Shown: positions 16,096-18,172 of the stretch, piece after piece
Numbering within the stretch: position 1 is the stretch's first letter
Layout: each line of letters opens with the position of its first letter
Source of the DNA: Actinidia chinensis
Lineage: Eukaryota; Streptophyta; Magnoliopsida; Ericales; Actinidiaceae
Direction: 5' to 3'
Length of the DNA stretch: 18,172 nt
Assembly: GCA_009663005.1 (NCBI GenBank)
Contig: VIGQ01000725.1
Span: 1-18,172, forward strand
Translations under genes and position numbers: made by a program
The notes under the pieces: model-generated
What the model was told of the DNA's origin: nothing
What the model saw: only the letters and a program-made list of their open reading frames with translations
Database searches by the model: none

Positions 16096-18172
16096 ATAGG
16101 CATTTAATTTAGACATGCCTTATGTTTACGTTGTTCCATTTGGAACCTATATTTATTTTTATTTTTGAGTGATGAGTAGTGACTAATTTTGCATTTTTTT
16201 TGTTTTGCGAGACGAATGCTGTTGACTATCTGGGTTCAACTTCAAGAATAAGGTAATTAGTTATTCTTAGTCCATGTATTTGGTTGTACTTTGTCTCGTT
16301 CAATTATACTGATTGAATTTTTTAAGTTACGAGGCATTACTATTTTTTATTTTGTTTGGTTTGGCGAGACTAAATGGTAATTGATTACGGGTTTTAAATT
16401 TAAGGATTAAGTTAGTAACTAGTATTGTTAGTCATGCCTATAATTGCTGTTTGTCAATTTTTAAATTATGCCTATTTGAATGTTAATAAATGATTGTTTT
16501 TGCAATTGTTTTCTTTTTCGGGGCTAACGCTTTAGCTAACGGACTGCATTAGGTGTACCATGCTAGTAGTGATGCCTTGTCCCAGTTATGCTTCAAATAC
16601 ATATCTTCGCACCCTTTCAATAGGAGGTACGTAGTATTGGTTTAATTTTTGTATATTTATGTTGGCTGGATTACATTGAGTCCGAAGTCTCCGGTTTTCA
16701 CATTTCAAGTCTCAGTCCTTAGGCATTATTGGAAAAATGCCTATTTGAACCATTATTTATGTTTATTTTGAGTGATGATTATTGCTATTTTGGCATTTTT
16801 TTTGTTTTGCGAGGACGACTGCTATTGACTATCGGGTTCAACTTCAAGATAAAGGTAATTAGTTATTTCTTAGTCAATGTATTATGTTGTACTTTATCTA
16901 GTTACATTATACTGATTTGAATTTTGAAGTTACGAGGGGTGACTATTTTTAATTTTGTCTGTTTTGCTAGAACGAATGCATTGACTATCGGGTTTTTAAC
17001 TTCAAGGTTAAGTTAATTAGGTATTATTAGTCAATGCATTTATATGCTGTTTGTCAATTTTAAATGATGCCTATTGAAGTTGAGTAATGACTGTTTTTGC
17101 AATTGTTTTTTTTTTTCGGGGCTAACCTCTAATTAGCTAATGGACTTGGCATTGGGTTTACCACGCTTAGTATTGATGCCTTGTCCCAACTACGCTCAAA
17201 TACAGATCTTTACAACCCTTCATATGGAGGTACGTAGTAATTGCTTTAAATTTTGTATATTTGATGTTTGGCTGTAATTAACTTGAGTTTGAAGTTCCCC
17301 GGGTTAATTCAAGCTCAATTTCATTAGGTTTATTAGACAATGCCTTATGTTTTACTTTGTCCTTTGAACTGAGTATTGACTATTTTATCATTTCTTTGTT
17401 TTGCAAGCACGATGCTATTTTACTATCGGGTTCAACTCAAGAAAAGGTATTATTATTCTTAGTCAATGTATATTTGTACTTGTCTATTTCAAATTATCTG
17501 ATTTGAATTTTTGAGTTACGAGGGGTGATTATTTTTAATTTTGTCTATTTTGCAGACTGAATAACTATTGACCTATCGGGTTTAACTTCAAGGTTAGTTA
17601 ATTAGGTATATTAGTCAATTCCGTATATCTTGTTTGTCAATTTTTAAATTAATGCCTCATTTGAATGTTGAGTAATGAACTGTTTTTGGGCAATTGTTTT
17701 CTTTTGGAGGTACCAACGCTATTAGCTAAAGGACTGCATTGGGTGTACCATGCTAGTAGAGTGCCTGTCCCCGTTATGCTCAATACATCTCTTCACTACC
17801 CTTCTATGGAGTACGTAAAATTGGTTTAAATTTTGTATATTATGTTGGCCTGTTAATTAACTGATTTGACGTCCCCGGAGTTTCATTTCAATTTCAGCTC
17901 AGGTCATTAGGCACTATTAGACAATGCTGATGTTGTACTTTGTCCTTTGAACCTATATTTATTTTTATTTTTGAGTATGAGTAGTGACTATCTTGCATTT
18001 TTTTGTTTTGCGAGGACGAATGCTATTTGACTATCGGGTTCAACAACTTCAGATAAGGTAATTAGTTTATTCTTATGCAATGTATTATGTTGACTTTGTC
18101 TAGTTCAAATTATACTGATGTTGAATTTTTGAGTTACGAGGAATGAACTATTTGTATTTTGGTTTTGTTTGG

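Larger units (their letters stand above)
11739..18172 (+). repeat. ~600-bp complex tandem (satellite-like) array, reaching the window edge
   Basis: The block 'gcgaggacgaatgctattga' and variants begin at 11739, 12346, 12956, 13550, 14140, 14736, 16207, 16809, 17403 and 18010, so the usual period is 590-610 bp. Each full unit has four parts. A ('gaggacgaatgctattgac') and B ('gagaactaatgctattgac') each run about 155 bp through 'atcgggtt' and 'tcaag'. C is about 180 bp and less T-rich ('gatgccttgtcccaactacg', 'cccttcaatatggaggtacg'). D is about 110 bp ('ccgggttcaatttcaagctc'). A, B and D resemble one another, so the unit grew from an older ~150-bp repeat. The strand is T-rich, and no frame stays open beyond about 63 codons. 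It lies after L3's donor, so it may be intronic or a separate satellite block. Confidence 0.85.

Noticed and set aside
11739..18172. CRISPR-like or coding-repeat reading of the array
   Set aside because: Unit length is ~600 bp with no short identical repeats and variable spacers, the window is plant DNA, and the open frames (13814-14005, 15338-15529, 16729-16920) are not kept between units.

Overview
The window looks like nuclear DNA of a flowering plant, probably a eudicot. It is AT-rich and gene-poor, with long T-rich intron-like stretches, CT/GA-rich leaders beside TATA boxes, a decayed Ty3/Gypsy retrotransposon piece, pentatricopeptide-repeat-like remnants and a long tandem array. I see no intact, confidently recognisable protein gene, and no rRNA, tRNA, telomere repeat or CRISPR array. 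Many segments that resemble coding sequence switch frame by single bases, and the tandem units differ mostly by 1-2 base gains or losses. Both point to genuine decay or, at least as likely, an unpolished long-read consensus.

Layout. 1-205: minus-strand Gypsy integrase fragment. 482-705: 68-bp local repeat. 1400-1641: weak minus-strand PPR-like remnant. 2010-3526: possible minus-strand two-exon gene whose splice phases fit, with a poly(A) signal at 1958-1963 and a TATA box at 3736-3744. 3745-4079: AT-rich divergent intergenic stretch. 4080-11345: a plus-strand neighbourhood built from diverged copies of one segment, made of promoter, short leader exon and T-rich intron with ~130-bp tandem repeats. 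I call the copies L1 (4080-5250), L2 (intron part only, 7111-7720) and L3 (10508-11345). Between them lie a PPR-like pseudogene (6118-6430), three copies of an AT-rich dispersed repeat (7000, 8465, 9263) and a small two-exon gene or pseudogene, L0 (9676-10393). L0's promoter resembles that of L3: both pair an RY motif with a G-box.

11739-18172 and beyond: a ~600-bp tandem array built of subunits A, B, C and D. Long and short D versions alternate, suggesting a ~1.2-kb dimeric higher-order unit. Two consecutive units lack A and share one deletion junction. A 248-bp stretch at 15848-16095 breaks the pattern and looks like an insertion-rich sequencing error rather than foreign DNA.

Nothing here amounts to a convincing new molecular system. 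The most interesting points are the tandem array with its higher-order structure, which lies downstream of (possibly inside the first intron of) L3, and the repeated duplication of a promoter-leader-intron module.
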